From Acidimicrobiaceae bacterium (lineage in GTDB: Bacteria > Actinomycetota > Acidimicrobiia > Acidimicrobiales > Aldehydirespiratoraceae): a stretch of 64,000 bases of DNA. Shown piece after piece: positions 19,052 through 27,061 of the stretch. The position numbers and the translations under genes were made by a program. Below the pieces are notes generated by a model. The model was not told the origin of the DNA. It searched no databases and saw only the letters and a list, made by a program, of their open reading frames with translations. The stretch covers positions 186,001-250,000 of the forward strand of contig JAPOUM010000040.1 of NCBI GenBank assembly GCA_026708645.1, written 5' to 3'. The first letter of the stretch is position 1. Each line of letters begins with the position of its first letter.

Positions 19052-19066
19052 TTGCATTTCATGCAA
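19052..19066. promoter_or_regulatory. Palindrome TTGCAT-ttc-ATGCAA
   Basis: A perfect 6+6 palindrome with a 3-nt centre lies 45 nt after xdhC, upstream of the mobA-like gene. A related TTGC-TTCAA sequence precedes it at 19042-19050. It looks like an operator for a dimeric regulator, but no regulator gene is adjacent. Confidence 0.4.
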
Positions 19067-19080
19067 TGATGCGAAGCGCC

Positions 19081-19124
19081 GGGGTGCTGCCCCACGCTTT
19101 TTGGAGACCGGTGGGCAGCACTCC
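19081..19124. other. Strong hairpin between xdhC and mobA
   Basis: The arms 19081-19092 and 19113-19124 pair over 12 bp with one G-T pair (core GTGCTGCCC/GGGCAGCAC). The loop contains a T run. It could act as a terminator for coxDEF or as a processing site; there is no T run directly after the 3' arm, so it is not a standard terminator. Confidence 0.5.
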
Positions 19125-19141
19125 GACACTTGCGTGGTTTT

Positions 19142-19150
19142 TAGTATAAC
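19142..19150 (+). promoter_or_regulatory. Candidate -10 region TAGTATAAC before mobA
   Basis: An AT-rich TAGTATAAC follows the hairpin. It would start a transcript near 19157 for the mobA-coxG pair. No -35 is recognisable. An ATG at 19155 opens a short 31-codon frame that ends inside the mobA leader. Confidence 0.35.
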
Positions 19151-19278
19151 TTCGATGTTCGCGATTCGCAACTGCCTGACGCCGCCGCCTGCTGATGTGC
19201 ATGCTGATGCGCCTGCCGGGGCCGCCGCCGTCGCAGGCGCCCGGTGCTGAAGGCGCAACGTTCGGGCAGACTGCCGCC

Positions 19279-19884
19279 GTGATCGACGAGCACGCCGCGC
19301 CGCGCCGCCTCGGGGCGGCCGCCGTCGTGTTGGCCGCCGGCGCCGGGGAGCGCTTCGCGGGCGAGCGCCACAAGCTGCTGAGCCCGGTGGGCGGCGTGCC
19401 GCTGGTGCGTCGCGCCGTCGACGCGGCGCTGGCCGCGGGTCTCGACGAGACGATCGTGGTGATGGGCGCGGTCGACCTTCTGGACGTGCTGCCCGAGGAG
19501 GCGACGGTGCTGCGCAACGAGGCCTGGCGGCAGGGCCAGGCCACGTCTCTGGCCGCGGCGGTCGGTTACGCCGGCTCGAGAGGCCACAGGTCGGTGGTGT
19601 TCGGGTGCGGCGACCAGCCCGGCGTGCCCGCCGAGGCGTGGGCGGCGGTGGGCTGCGCCGAAGGAGACCTGGTCGTGGCCGACTTCGGAGGGCGGCGCCG
19701 CCCGCCCGTCAAGATCGGCGCCGCCTTGTGGAGCCATCTGCCGCTGACCGGCGACGAAGGCGGACGGGTTCTGCTGCGCCGCAGACCCGAGCTCGTGCAG
19801 GCGATAGCCTGCGAAGGCGATCCCGACGACATAGACACGCTGGAGGACTTGCAGAAATGGAACTCAACGACTCGTTCGAGGTAG
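19279..19884 (+). CDS. MobA-like NTP transferase (molybdenum cofactor nucleotidyltransferase)
   Basis: The 201-residue product is a GT-A fold nucleotidyltransferase like MocA and the cox-linked MobA proteins, which attach CMP to the molybdenum cofactor for xanthine-dehydrogenase-type enzymes. The N-terminal binding loop AVVLAAGAGERF, the lysine in HKLLSPVGG and the metal site in VVFGCGDQPGVPAEAW are visible; GDPDDIDTLEDL is the usual end. GTG 19279 puts the core at the normal distance from the start; in-frame ATGs at 19195 and 19201 are possible. It overlaps coxG by 28 bp. Confidence 0.82.
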   Translation: MIDEHAAPRRLGAAAVVLAAGAGERFAGERHKLLSPVGGVPLVRRAVDAALAAGLDETIVVMGAVDLLDVLPEEATVLRNEAWRQGQATSLAAAVGYAGSRGHRSVVFGCGDQPGVPAEAWAAVGCAEGDLVVADFGGRRRPPVKIGAALWSHLPLTGDEGGRVLLRRRPELVQAIACEGDPDDIDTLEDLQKWNSTTRSR

Positions 19885-20573
19885 CCCATTCCATCGACTC
19901 GGTCTGGGAAGTGCTCACAGACGTCGAAAGGGTGGCGCCGTGCCTGCCCGGCGCTCAGCTCACCGGCAGCGACGGCAACGTGCATGAAGGCCTTGTCAAA
20001 GTGAAGCTCGGCCCGATCACCTCGCAATACAAGGGGACGGCCACTTTCACCGAGCGCGACGACGACGCTCACAGGCTGCTGATGTCCGCCAGCGGGCGCG
20101 ACACACGCGGCGCCGGCAACGCCTCGGCGCAGATCACTGTGACGCTCGAGTCCCTGAGCGCCGCTTCCACGAAGGTCAACGTCGAGACGGCTCTCACCAT
20201 CACCGGCAAAGTCGCGCAGTTCGGCAGGGGAGTGCTGGCCGACGTGAGCCGCAAACTGATGGGACAGTTCGCCGAGAACCTCGCCCGACTCGTAGCCGCC
20301 GACGCTGCCGCATCCGCCGCCTCGGACGGCTCGGACGCAGCCGACGCTTCCGGCTCTGACGGCCCGGGGGATGCCGAGACCGCGGACGCTGCGGTCGCTC
20401 CCGCAGGCGCAGCCGCGCAGCCTGCCCCGGACGCCGCGGCCGGCGAGCAGGCGGATGTCGAGGCGGTGGACATTCTCAGCGTGGCCGGCGCGCCGATGCT
20501 GAAGCGTCTCGTTCCGGCGATCATCGTGGCGGCGCTGGTGATCGTCGTCGTGGTCGTGGTCGTCGCTGCGTGA
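19857..20573 (+). CDS. CoxG-like SRPBCC protein with C-terminal membrane anchor
   Basis: Residues 1-145 form the CoxG (carbon monoxide dehydrogenase subunit G) fold: FEVAHSIDSVWEVLTDVERV and APCLPGAQL open it and KLGPITSQYKGTATF is a core strand. A long Ala/Asp-rich linker follows (about 146-205) and the protein ends in a hydrophobic helix (about 215-238, rich in Val). CoxG recruits CO dehydrogenase-type enzymes to the membrane and may bind lipids or quinones. The tail anchor agrees with that role. It closes the maturation module. Confidence 0.88.
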   Translation: MELNDSFEVAHSIDSVWEVLTDVERVAPCLPGAQLTGSDGNVHEGLVKVKLGPITSQYKGTATFTERDDDAHRLLMSASGRDTRGAGNASAQITVTLESLSAASTKVNVETALTITGKVAQFGRGVLADVSRKLMGQFAENLARLVAADAAASAASDGSDAADASGSDGPGDAETADAAVAPAGAAAQPAPDAAAGEQADVEAVDILSVAGAPMLKRLVPAIIVAALVIVVVVVVVAA

Positions 20574-20595
20574 CGCCCGGAGGCTGAGCCGACCG

Positions 20596-21093
20596 GTGAG
20601 CCGAACCGGCCCGAGCGCCGGCGACACTGCGGCGGTGGCGGCGCTTCTGGGCCGCGAGCCGGAAGGCGGTTTCGTGGTGGTGGTGAGAGACTCGGCGGGC
20701 GTCCCCGCCGTGATACGCAACGATCCGATACTCCGCAACGGCCGGCCCATGCCCACCCGCTACTGGCTGGTCGACGAGCGCTTGCGCCGTCTGGTGGCGC
20801 GCCTCGAATCCGGCGGGGGAGTACGGGCCGCTGAAGCCGCCGTCGATCCCGTGGAACTGGCCGAAGCCCATGCCCGCTACGCGGCCGAGCGTGACGCCGA
20901 CATCCCCGAGGATCATCAAGGGCCGAGGCCTTCCGCCGGCGTGGGAGGCACCCGCCAAGGAGTGAAATGCCTTCACGCCCACTATGCCTGGCATCTCGCC
21001 GGCGGCGACGACCCGGTGGGCCGCTGGGTCGCCGAACGGCTCGGCCCGAGCGCCGCGGCGCCCGCGGCATCAGAAGGAGGCGAAGCTTCGTGA
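20596..21093 (+). CDS. DUF501 protein
   Basis: The 165-residue product is the actinobacterial DUF501 protein that almost always lies between the ftsB-like gene and ppx. VVVRDSAGVPAVIRNDPIL, PMPTRYWLVD and GVKCLHAHYAWHLAGG are its conserved blocks; the Cys and His residues of the last block might bind metal. The function is unknown. The GTG start follows coxG by 22 bp; the stop overlaps ppx by 4 bp. Confidence 0.88.
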   Translation: MSRTGPSAGDTAAVAALLGREPEGGFVVVVRDSAGVPAVIRNDPILRNGRPMPTRYWLVDERLRRLVARLESGGGVRAAEAAVDPVELAEAHARYAAERDADIPEDHQGPRPSAGVGGTRQGVKCLHAHYAWHLAGGDDPVGRWVAERLGPSAAAPAASEGGEAS

Positions 21094-22022
21094 GAGGCGG
21101 GCCTGTGGCCGTGATCGATTGCGGCACCAACACCACCAGGCTCTTGATCACCGACGGCGGGGCGTCGGACGCGCTGCGCCGAGCCGAGATCACCCGGCTC
21201 GGCGCCGGTGTCGGCAGCAGCGGGCGCCTCGACGGCGCCGCCATGGAGCGGACCTGGGACTGCCTGCGGAGCTTCCGGCGCGCCATCGACGCGCATCGGC
21301 CGACCGCTGTCGCCGTCGTCGCCACGTCGGCGGTGCGCAGCGCCTCCAACAGCTCGGAGTTCCTCGACCGGGCGGAGTCGATCCTGGGAACGGCGCCTCA
21401 GATCCTGTCGGGCCGCGAAGAAGCCGAACTGTCTTTCAAAGGCGCGGTCAGCGACCTGGCGCCCGGCCGCGGCGACGTGCCGTGGCTGGTGGTGGACATC
21501 GGCGGCGGCTCCACCGAGTTGAGCCTCGGCGAGACCGAGTGCCGCGAAGCCGTGTCGCTCGACATCGGCAGCGTGCGGCTCACCGAGATGTTCATCGCGC
21601 ACGATCCGCCGCTGCCCGAGGAGCTCGCGTCATGCCTGAGCGTGATAGGGCTGCATCTTCATGACGCGCTGTTGAGCGTCCCCGCGCTGGCCGATCCGTG
21701 CCGGATGGTCGGCGTGGCCGGGACCGTCACCACCGTCGCCGCGGTCGAGATGGGTTTGCTGACCTACGACCGCGACCTCATCCATCACTTCGATCTGCGC
21801 GACGACGCGGTCGAGGACGTGTTCCGGACGCTGGCCACCGATTCGCTGGCCGACAGGGTGCATCATCCCGGGCTGCATCCCGACCGGGCCGAGGTGATAG
21901 TCGGCGGGTTGTGCATCCTGGCGAAGATCATGCGCTTCTTCGAGTTCGGCGACTGCATCGTGTCAGAACGCGACCTGCTGGACGGGGTCGCTCTCGGACT
22001 GCTGGACGCGCCGCGGCGCTAG
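21090..22022 (+). CDS. ppx: Exopolyphosphatase/guanosine pentaphosphatase family (Ppx/GppA)
   Basis: The 310-residue product has the ASKHA-fold phosphate-binding motifs VIDCGTNTTRLLI at the N-terminus and LVVDIGGGSTELSLG near 130-145. GREEAELSFKGA carries the catalytic glutamate. It is the short actinobacterial Ppx1 type without the C-terminal HD domain, acting on polyphosphate or (p)ppGpp. The start at GTG 21090 is fixed by AAGGAGG 10 nt upstream and a 4-bp overlap with the DUF501 gene; the longer frame further upstream lies within that gene. Confidence 0.9.
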   Translation: MRGGPVAVIDCGTNTTRLLITDGGASDALRRAEITRLGAGVGSSGRLDGAAMERTWDCLRSFRRAIDAHRPTAVAVVATSAVRSASNSSEFLDRAESILGTAPQILSGREEAELSFKGAVSDLAPGRGDVPWLVVDIGGGSTELSLGETECREAVSLDIGSVRLTEMFIAHDPPLPEELASCLSVIGLHLHDALLSVPALADPCRMVGVAGTVTTVAAVEMGLLTYDRDLIHHFDLRDDAVEDVFRTLATDSLADRVHHPGLHPDRAEVIVGGLCILAKIMRFFEFGDCIVSERDLLDGVALGLLDAPRR

Positions 22023-22025
22023 AGT
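22020..22025 (+). promoter_or_regulatory. -10 box TAGAGT of the acetyltransferase gene
   Basis: The box overlaps the ppx stop codon and ends 8 nt before the GTG start; no ribosome site is visible. Confidence 0.4.
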
Positions 22026-22033
22026 GCGAAGCC

Positions 22034-22666
22034 GTGAGCACGCTGCTCGGACGGCGAGTGTTGCTGAGGCCCTTGACACGCCAGGACTTCGCCGCATGGC
22101 AGCAGGTGCGGCGCCGCAACCGTGAGCGCCTGACACGCTGGGAGCCGCAAGCCGTCGCAGGCCGCCCCGACAACGCGGAGGATCAGCGGGCCTTCGCGGA
22201 TCGTTGCAACGCCCGCCGGCGTGAGCGCCAGCACGGCACCGGCTACGGATTCGGGGTGTTCGTCAACAAGAGCTTCCGCGGCGAGATGAACCTGTCCGCC
22301 ATCCAGCGGGGGCCGTTCCAGTCCTGCTATGTCGGCTACTGGATCGACGAGGCGGTCGCCGGCAACGGCTACACGCCTGAGGCTCTCGTGGTGGTGGCGC
22401 GTTTCGCCTTCGAGGAGCTGGCGCTGCACCGTCTGCAGGTGGCGATAGTGCCGCGCAACACTTCCAGTCTGCGAGTGGTCGAGAAGCTCGGGCTGCGCTA
22501 TGAGGGACTGGCCGAGCGCTACCTCGAGATAAACGGGGTGTGGGAAGATCATCACCGCTTCGCCATGACCGCAGAGGAGTGGCGGATGCGTTCTGAGGAA
22601 CTGACTGCTCGCTGGGTGGCGCCGCGGCAGGTAGCGGCGCACCCTGCGTCGAGCCGCCGCGGTTGA
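22034..22666 (+). CDS. GNAT acetyltransferase, RimJ/RimL type
   Basis: The 210-residue product begins RRVLLRPLTRQDFAAW, typical of RimJ-like N-acetyltransferases acting on protein N-termini or small amines. YWIDEAVAGNGYTPEAL holds the acetyl-CoA-binding loop and IVPRNTSSLRVVEKLGL is the signature end of motif B. The substrate is unknown. The start at GTG 22034 fits the upstream box; the remaining longer frame overlaps ppx. Confidence 0.88.
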   Translation: MSTLLGRRVLLRPLTRQDFAAWQQVRRRNRERLTRWEPQAVAGRPDNAEDQRAFADRCNARRRERQHGTGYGFGVFVNKSFRGEMNLSAIQRGPFQSCYVGYWIDEAVAGNGYTPEALVVVARFAFEELALHRLQVAIVPRNTSSLRVVEKLGLRYEGLAERYLEINGVWEDHHRFAMTAEEWRMRSEELTARWVAPRQVAAHPASSRRG

Positions 22667-22807
22667 AACCCGGCACCCGGAGTCCCGTCGCCCGTCCGCC
22701 TCGCACCGCCCCCGGTCCCGGCCGGTCCGCACCGTTCGCCGGTCCCGGCCGGAGACCCCGGAGACTTCAGCGACTGTCCGCGGCCGGTCAGTCCCGATCA
22801 GCCGCGA
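22667..22807. other. Convergent intergenic region with short direct repeats
   Basis: The acetyltransferase and crotonase genes meet here. The 12-mer ggtcccggccgg occurs twice (22714-22725 and 22741-22752) and cgatcagccg also repeats near the end. No clear terminator is seen. Confidence 0.5.
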
Positions 22808-23581
22808 TCAGCCGGCGGCGTGCTCGCCTGCGGAGGCGATCCGAGACTGGAGATTCTGCACCAGATCCGTGAAAGCGGGCTGGTCCATCGACCACAGCTG
22901 CGGATGCAGCTCATGCTCGACCGCCGTCGCCGAATCCTGTATCTCGTCCAGTGAGAGGATCGTCGCTTTGGTGCGCGCCAGCAGTTCCCTGGGCGTCGCA
23001 GCGGCGCGGGCGGCCAGCTCGTGGGCGCTTTCCAGCAGCTCGCCGTCGTCCACAGCCCGATAGGCCAGACCGGCGTGCTGAGCTTGTTCCGCGCTGAGGA
23101 CTTCGCCGAACAGCACCATCGCCATGGTGGTGCTGCGGTCAGTGACATGGCGCAGACGCCAAGTGTGGCCGCCGCCGGGATGCAAGCCGATCCGCAGAAA
23201 ACGCGAGTCGAATCGAGCCTGCCGCCGTCCGGCCAGCACCAGGTCGCAGGCCAGCACCAAGTTCATGCCCGCGCCCACTGCGGCGCCGTTGACTGCGGCC
23301 ACCGTCGCCAGAGGCGAATGCGCCACCCTCAGGAATCCTTCGTAGATGCCGGTTATGCCGGTTTCACGCGCCGCCAGCAGGTCGGAGAGGTCGGCGCCGG
23401 CGCAGAAGGCTCTGCCGGCGCCGGTCATCACCAGCGCGCCGATGCCGGGGTCGCTCTCGAGTTCGTCGAGCGCCGCCACCAGCTCGTCGTTGATGGCTTG
23501 AGTGATGGCGTTGCGCTTGTCGGGATCATTCAGAGTGACTCGCGCGACGCGGCCCTCGGTTTCAACCGTCACATGAGACAT
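22808..23581 (-). CDS. Crotonase-fold protein (enoyl-CoA hydratase-like) without the usual catalytic glutamates
   Basis: The 257-residue product has the crotonase fold: RVTLNDPDKRNAI, the CoA-pocket and oxyanion segment GAGRAFCAGADLSDL, and AAVNGAAVGAGMNLVLACDL. At the positions where true hydratases have two glutamates (before GxxPGGGGT and in the AMEMVL-type motif) this protein has RFLRIGLHPGGGHTW and TMAMVLFGE, so both appear replaced. It is therefore unlikely to hydrate enoyl-CoA by the standard mechanism and may be a divergent isomerase, lyase or acyl-CoA binder. The start ATG 23581 gives a standard N-terminus. Confidence 0.87.
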   Translation of the reverse strand: MSHVTVETEGRVARVTLNDPDKRNAITQAINDELVAALDELESDPGIGALVMTGAGRAFCAGADLSDLLAARETGITGIYEGFLRVAHSPLATVAAVNGAAVGAGMNLVLACDLVLAGRRQARFDSRFLRIGLHPGGGHTWRLRHVTDRSTTMAMVLFGEVLSAEQAQHAGLAYRAVDDGELLESAHELAARAAATPRELLARTKATILSLDEIQDSATAVEHELHPQLWSMDQPAFTDLVQNLQSRIASAGEHAAG

Positions 23582-23739
23582 GGCTTGAAGTATTGCGGGT
23601 CGGCGCGACGATGGCGTCGCCGCCGCTGAGGCGTCGGGTTTCGGGCGGGCTCGAGCCGCGGCCGCGTCGCTGGTCGCGGCGCTGCGTGCGACGGCGCCGT
23701 TCGCGCGCTGCGTGCGACGGCGCGGGGACGGCCTGCGGT

Positions 23740-23745
23740 TACGGT
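23740..23745 (+). promoter_or_regulatory. -10 box TACGGT of the MFS gene
   Basis: The box ends 6 nt before the GTG at 23752, indicating a leaderless message and fixing this start. Confidence 0.45.
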
Positions 23746-23751
23746 GCGACA

Positions 23752-25119
23752 GTGACCGCTGCGGCTTTCGCCTCGTTCAGCCACCGCAATTACCGCCGGT
23801 TCTGGCTCGGCGGGGTCACCGCCAATTCCGCCCGCTGGTTCCAGTATGTGGCGCTGCCGGCTGTGATCTGGGAATTGACCGCCAGCGCAGCCTGGGTCGG
23901 CGCAGCCGGGTTCGCGCAGTTCGCGGCGATGGCTGTGATGGCGCCGCTGGCGGGCGTGGTGGCCGACCGCTACCAGCGTCGCAAGATACTCATGGCCTCT
24001 CAGTCGTTGATGGCTCTGATCTCGGCGGTGATGGCTCTGGTGTGGGCGCAGGGGGTCCGCTCGCCCGTCGCCTATCTGGCGCTCGCTGCGGCAGCCGGCC
24101 TGGCAGGCGGTGTCAACCTGCCGGTCTGGCAGGCGTTCGTGAGCGAACTGGTGCCGCGGGAGCTGCTGCTCAACGCCGTCACCTTGAACTCCGCGCAGTT
24201 CAACAGTTCCCGGCTGATAGGCCCGATGCTGGGCGGGATCACCGTGGCTTCGGCGGGACCGTCGGCGGCTTTCGCGGTGAGCGCCGCCGGGGCTTTGCTG
24301 GCGGTGACGGTGCTGGCGAGGATCGAATCCAACAAGCTTGCGGCGCCCGCCCGCGCTCCGGGCATGAGGCTTGTGTCCAACATCGTCGAGACCTTCCATT
24401 ATGTGAGGACTCGCCGCAGCCTGCGGACCGCTTTCGTGGCGGCGGCCTTGATCGGGTCGCTGGGACTGCCGATCCAGGTGCTGACGGTGGTGTTCGCCGA
24501 GGACGTGTTCGCCCGCGGCCCCGGCGGGTTCGGGCTGATGCTCACAATGGTCGGGCTCGGCGCTGTCGCGGCGGCGCCTCTGGTGGCGTCGCTGGGCGGC
24601 AGGGTGCCGCGGTCGCGGATTCTGCGAGTGTCGCTTCTCGCTTATGGCGTCGCCGTGGCGGCGCTGTCGCTGGCGCCTGCTTTCGTCGTGTATCTGCTGC
24701 CGTTGATGCTGATCGGAGCGGCTCATCTGGCTTCAGCGAGCTCGCTCAACACTGCGATACAGCTGCAGGTGGACGAGAGTCGCCGAACTCAGGTGATGTC
24801 GCTGTATGTGATGGTGCTGATGCTCTCCAATCCTGTCGGCCTGCTGGTTCTGGGTCAGCTGGTCGAAGCGGTCGGTCCCCGGCCGGCTTTCGGCGCTTAC
24901 AGTGTGCTGCTGATCGCCGGCGCGGTGCTGCTGCAGGCGCGCGGCCGCTTGCGTCATCTCGATCCGGATGCGTCGCCGCAGCGCGAGGACGGCGCCCTCG
25001 ATGATGCTGCCGGCAACGACGCTGTCCTCGGTGCCGCTGTCTTCGGTGAGGCCGCCCGCGGCGATGCCGCTTTCGATGATGCTGACGACGCGGCTCGCAG
25101 CGATGCTGATCGTGTTTAG
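23752..25119 (+). CDS. MFS transporter (EntS-like, MFS_3)
   Basis: The 455-residue product is a 12-helix major facilitator with NYRRFWLGGVTANSARWFQY at the front, the loop motif GVVADRYQRRKIL, and LVSNIVETFHYVRTRRSLRT at the centre. The family exports drugs or siderophores such as enterobactin; the substrate here is unknown. The C-terminal 50 residues are a repetitive Asp/Ala-rich cytoplasmic tail. A longer frame upstream is very Arg-rich and is rejected as coding. A 31-bp imperfect direct repeat brackets the stop codon. Confidence 0.87.
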   Translation: MTAAAFASFSHRNYRRFWLGGVTANSARWFQYVALPAVIWELTASAAWVGAAGFAQFAAMAVMAPLAGVVADRYQRRKILMASQSLMALISAVMALVWAQGVRSPVAYLALAAAAGLAGGVNLPVWQAFVSELVPRELLLNAVTLNSAQFNSSRLIGPMLGGITVASAGPSAAFAVSAAGALLAVTVLARIESNKLAAPARAPGMRLVSNIVETFHYVRTRRSLRTAFVAAALIGSLGLPIQVLTVVFAEDVFARGPGGFGLMLTMVGLGAVAAAPLVASLGGRVPRSRILRVSLLAYGVAVAALSLAPAFVVYLLPLMLIGAAHLASASSLNTAIQLQVDESRRTQVMSLYVMVLMLSNPVGLLVLGQLVEAVGPRPAFGAYSVLLIAGAVLLQARGRLRHLDPDASPQREDGALDDAAGNDAVLGAAVFGEAARGDAAFDDADDAARSDADRV

Positions 25120-25157
25120 CGTTCCCGTCTTCGGCGCTGCCGCCCGCGGCGATGCCG
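25039..25157 (+). repeat. 31-bp imperfect direct repeat around the MFS stop codon
   Basis: The copies at 25039-25069 and 25127-25157 both run gtcttcgg ... gccgcccgcggcgatgccg with three mismatches. The stop codon of the MFS gene (25117-25119) lies between them. Confidence 0.75.
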
Positions 25158-25186
25158 GTCGTGCTCGGCCTTCTCGCTGAGTCGCC

Positions 25187-26143
25187 TCAGAGTAACTCCG
25201 GGGAGTCTGCGTCGTCGTCGAGGTGCTTGGCGCCTGTCTCGCAGTCGTGCAGAAGCGGGCACCATCTGCAGGCGGGCCCCGGCGACAGAGTCGCGGGGCG
25301 CTCGCGGTGCAGCAGGTCCAGGTAGCGGTCCACGCCGTCGACGACTCGCTGCGTCGCCGCGGCCAGCAGGTCGCGGCTCACCTCCTCGGTGTGCGTCTGC
25401 GCTTGGTCGAGGTAGTAGGTGGCCAGCAGCCTCGGCGGCAGGATCCTCAGAGCCTCCACCAGAGCGTAGAACCGCAGGTCTTCACGATGCGACGGCGAGA
25501 AATTGCCGGTTTTGAAGTCGATGATCACCTTGCCGGCGACGTCGCCTTCAGGACGGCCGAGTGTCAGGTCCGGTTTGCCTGAAAGGATCACCCTGCCTTC
25601 GAGCAGTTCGGCGCGTATCGGGCTGTCGGTCACGGGGCGCCACTGAGGCTTGAGCGGCGGGAAGCACTCCATGAAATGCGTCACCAGCCTGGCGGCCTCG
25701 GCCCGCAACTCGGCCCGCTCGACTTCGCGGCAGCCGGTCAGATAGTCGGCGATGCTCTTGTCGGACTGCTCGAGGCTGGCGACCGCTTCATCCACCAAGT
25801 CCAGCGGCACCGGTTCTTTGCGCCAATGCAGCGACAGCTCGATCGCCTTGTGAGCGATCGTGCCCCGCGCGACAGGCGGCGACCACTCGAAGGTCTCGTC
25901 TCGTTGTGCCAGGAACTTCTGCTCGCAGCCCATCACTTGGTTGAGCATGAACTTGCTCACGTAGACGCCTTCGTCGTCGGAGAGCTCGAGGCTCAGCGTC
26001 TCGAACAGCGGCGCCAGATGCGTTTCGAGGTGAGCGCGCAGTTCGTCTCGCAGGCCCGGGTCGAAGTTGGGCCGCGTGCGGGCGTCAGCGCCGAGAAGGT
26101 CGATCACCGCACGCTGGGCGGAGTTGTAGTCGCCGCTGTCCAT
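25187..26143 (-). CDS. PD-(D/E)XK nuclease with a four-cysteine iron-sulphur motif (Cas4/AddB-like)
   Basis: The 318-residue product shows the RecB-type nuclease pattern: GTIAHKAIE with His98, LSGKPDLTLG with Asp192, and VIIDFKTG with Asp209 and Lys211. Cys73 and a C-terminal cluster Cys292-x2-Cys295-x5-Cys301 reproduce the four-cysteine 4Fe-4S arrangement of Cas4, AddB and eukaryotic Dna2. No cas genes or helicase lie next to it, so it is a stand-alone enzyme, probably an exonuclease in DNA repair. The ATG start at 26143 has no strong ribosome site. Confidence 0.87.
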   Translation of the reverse strand: MDSGDYNSAQRAVIDLLGADARTRPNFDPGLRDELRAHLETHLAPLFETLSLELSDDEGVYVSKFMLNQVMGCEQKFLAQRDETFEWSPPVARGTIAHKAIELSLHWRKEPVPLDLVDEAVASLEQSDKSIADYLTGCREVERAELRAEAARLVTHFMECFPPLKPQWRPVTDSPIRAELLEGRVILSGKPDLTLGRPEGDVAGKVIIDFKTGNFSPSHREDLRFYALVEALRILPPRLLATYYLDQAQTHTEEVSRDLLAAATQRVVDGVDRYLDLLHRERPATLSPGPACRWCPLLHDCETGAKHLDDDADSPELL

Positions 26144-26371
26144 ATTCGTCAGGCGCCGGTATGCGCCGGGCGCCGGTATGCGTTGCCGTTCGGTTGTTCA
26201 GGCGCGGGTGAGAGGTGCTGGGGGAGAGGCGCCCGGTGAGCGGCAACCGAGGAGTTCTCAGCCGTGCGCGACGCCGGCCCCGCCAAGGCGCGGGGGACAG
26301 GCGCGCAGGGAGCGGCAAGCGAGTGATGCCGGAGAGGTCTGCGGAGCGGGGAAAGGCCGGCGGAGGGGTGA

Positions 26372-26785
26372 ATGTCGCACCCCCGCGCGACCATGTCTGT
26401 CATGGAGAACCTCATGCACATGTCATCGCTCGACTACGGAATAGCGGCGCGCTCGCTGGCTCGGGCTGCCCGCCTGCGCGGCTTGCTCGCGCCAGTCTAC
26501 GCCAGCCCTCCCTCCCGCCCGGATCTCGACCGCTCGATCCGTCGGCGCAACGGCTCTCCGGTGGTGTCGATCCGCTTGCGGGGGCGGCCGCGTGCGGCGG
26601 TGCTGGCCGACATGATCGAGGGGATCGTTGTGTCCAACTCGCTGGAAGCCCCTCGGGCCGATCTGGTGCGCTCGGCTCTGTGGCTGGCCGTCGACGGCGC
26701 TCCTGACGACGCTGAGCAAGCGCCTCCCTCCTCACCGCCCGCTGAGCCCGTGAGCCTGCGGCCCCCTAACGCCGTAGCGGCGTAG
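26372..26785 (+). CDS. Hypothetical protein
   Basis: The 137-residue product is basic in the middle, with a Pro-rich tail, and I do not recognise it. The middle (about 60-108) runs VVSIRLRGRPRAAVLADMIE and later PRADLVRSALWLAVD, which could be a small helix-rich DNA-binding unit of the ribbon-helix-helix sort, but this is a guess. GGAGGGG at 26362-26368 lies just before the ATG and supports this start. It precedes the tRNA-Leu gene. Confidence 0.55.
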   Translation: MSHPRATMSVMENLMHMSSLDYGIAARSLARAARLRGLLAPVYASPPSRPDLDRSIRRRNGSPVVSIRLRGRPRAAVLADMIEGIVVSNSLEAPRADLVRSALWLAVDGAPDDAEQAPPSSPPAEPVSLRPPNAVAA

Positions 26786-26894
26786 GTGTGGTGTCGCAGT
26801 CGCGGGCAGGGGTGTTCCTGTGAGGGTCTGTGTTCCTCTCATGTTGTGGCGGCGTAGCCTGCGACGGTCTGCGGGCGCTAGCGTGGACGCACTC

Positions 26895-26978
26895 GCCCGG
26901 GTGGCGCAATTGGCAGACGCGACCCGCTTAAAACGGGTTGCCCTCACGGGTATGTGGGTTCGAGTCCCACCCCGGGCA
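26895..26978 (+). tRNA. tRNA-Leu (anticodon UAA)
   Basis: A class II tRNA of 84 nt: acceptor GCCCGGG/CCCGGGC, anticodon arm ACCCG-CTTAAAA-CGGGT giving anticodon TAA, long variable arm (around tgccctcacgggta), and T arm GTGGG-TTCGAGT-CCCAC. The CCA end is not encoded. The accessory patch at 27-30.5 kb begins just after it. Confidence 0.95.
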
Positions 26979-27061
26979 CCTCCCCACTCGCAGCCGCGAC
27001 ACATCCACGCTCACGGGCTTGCACCGAGCGGTGCTTACCTGAACAGGCTGCCGGACGGAGA

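Noticed and set aside
26101..26371. A gene in the gap before 26372 on either strand
   Set aside because: Frames here are short and Arg/Pro-rich; the gap holds a repeated gcgccggtatgcg motif but no ribosome site or family match.
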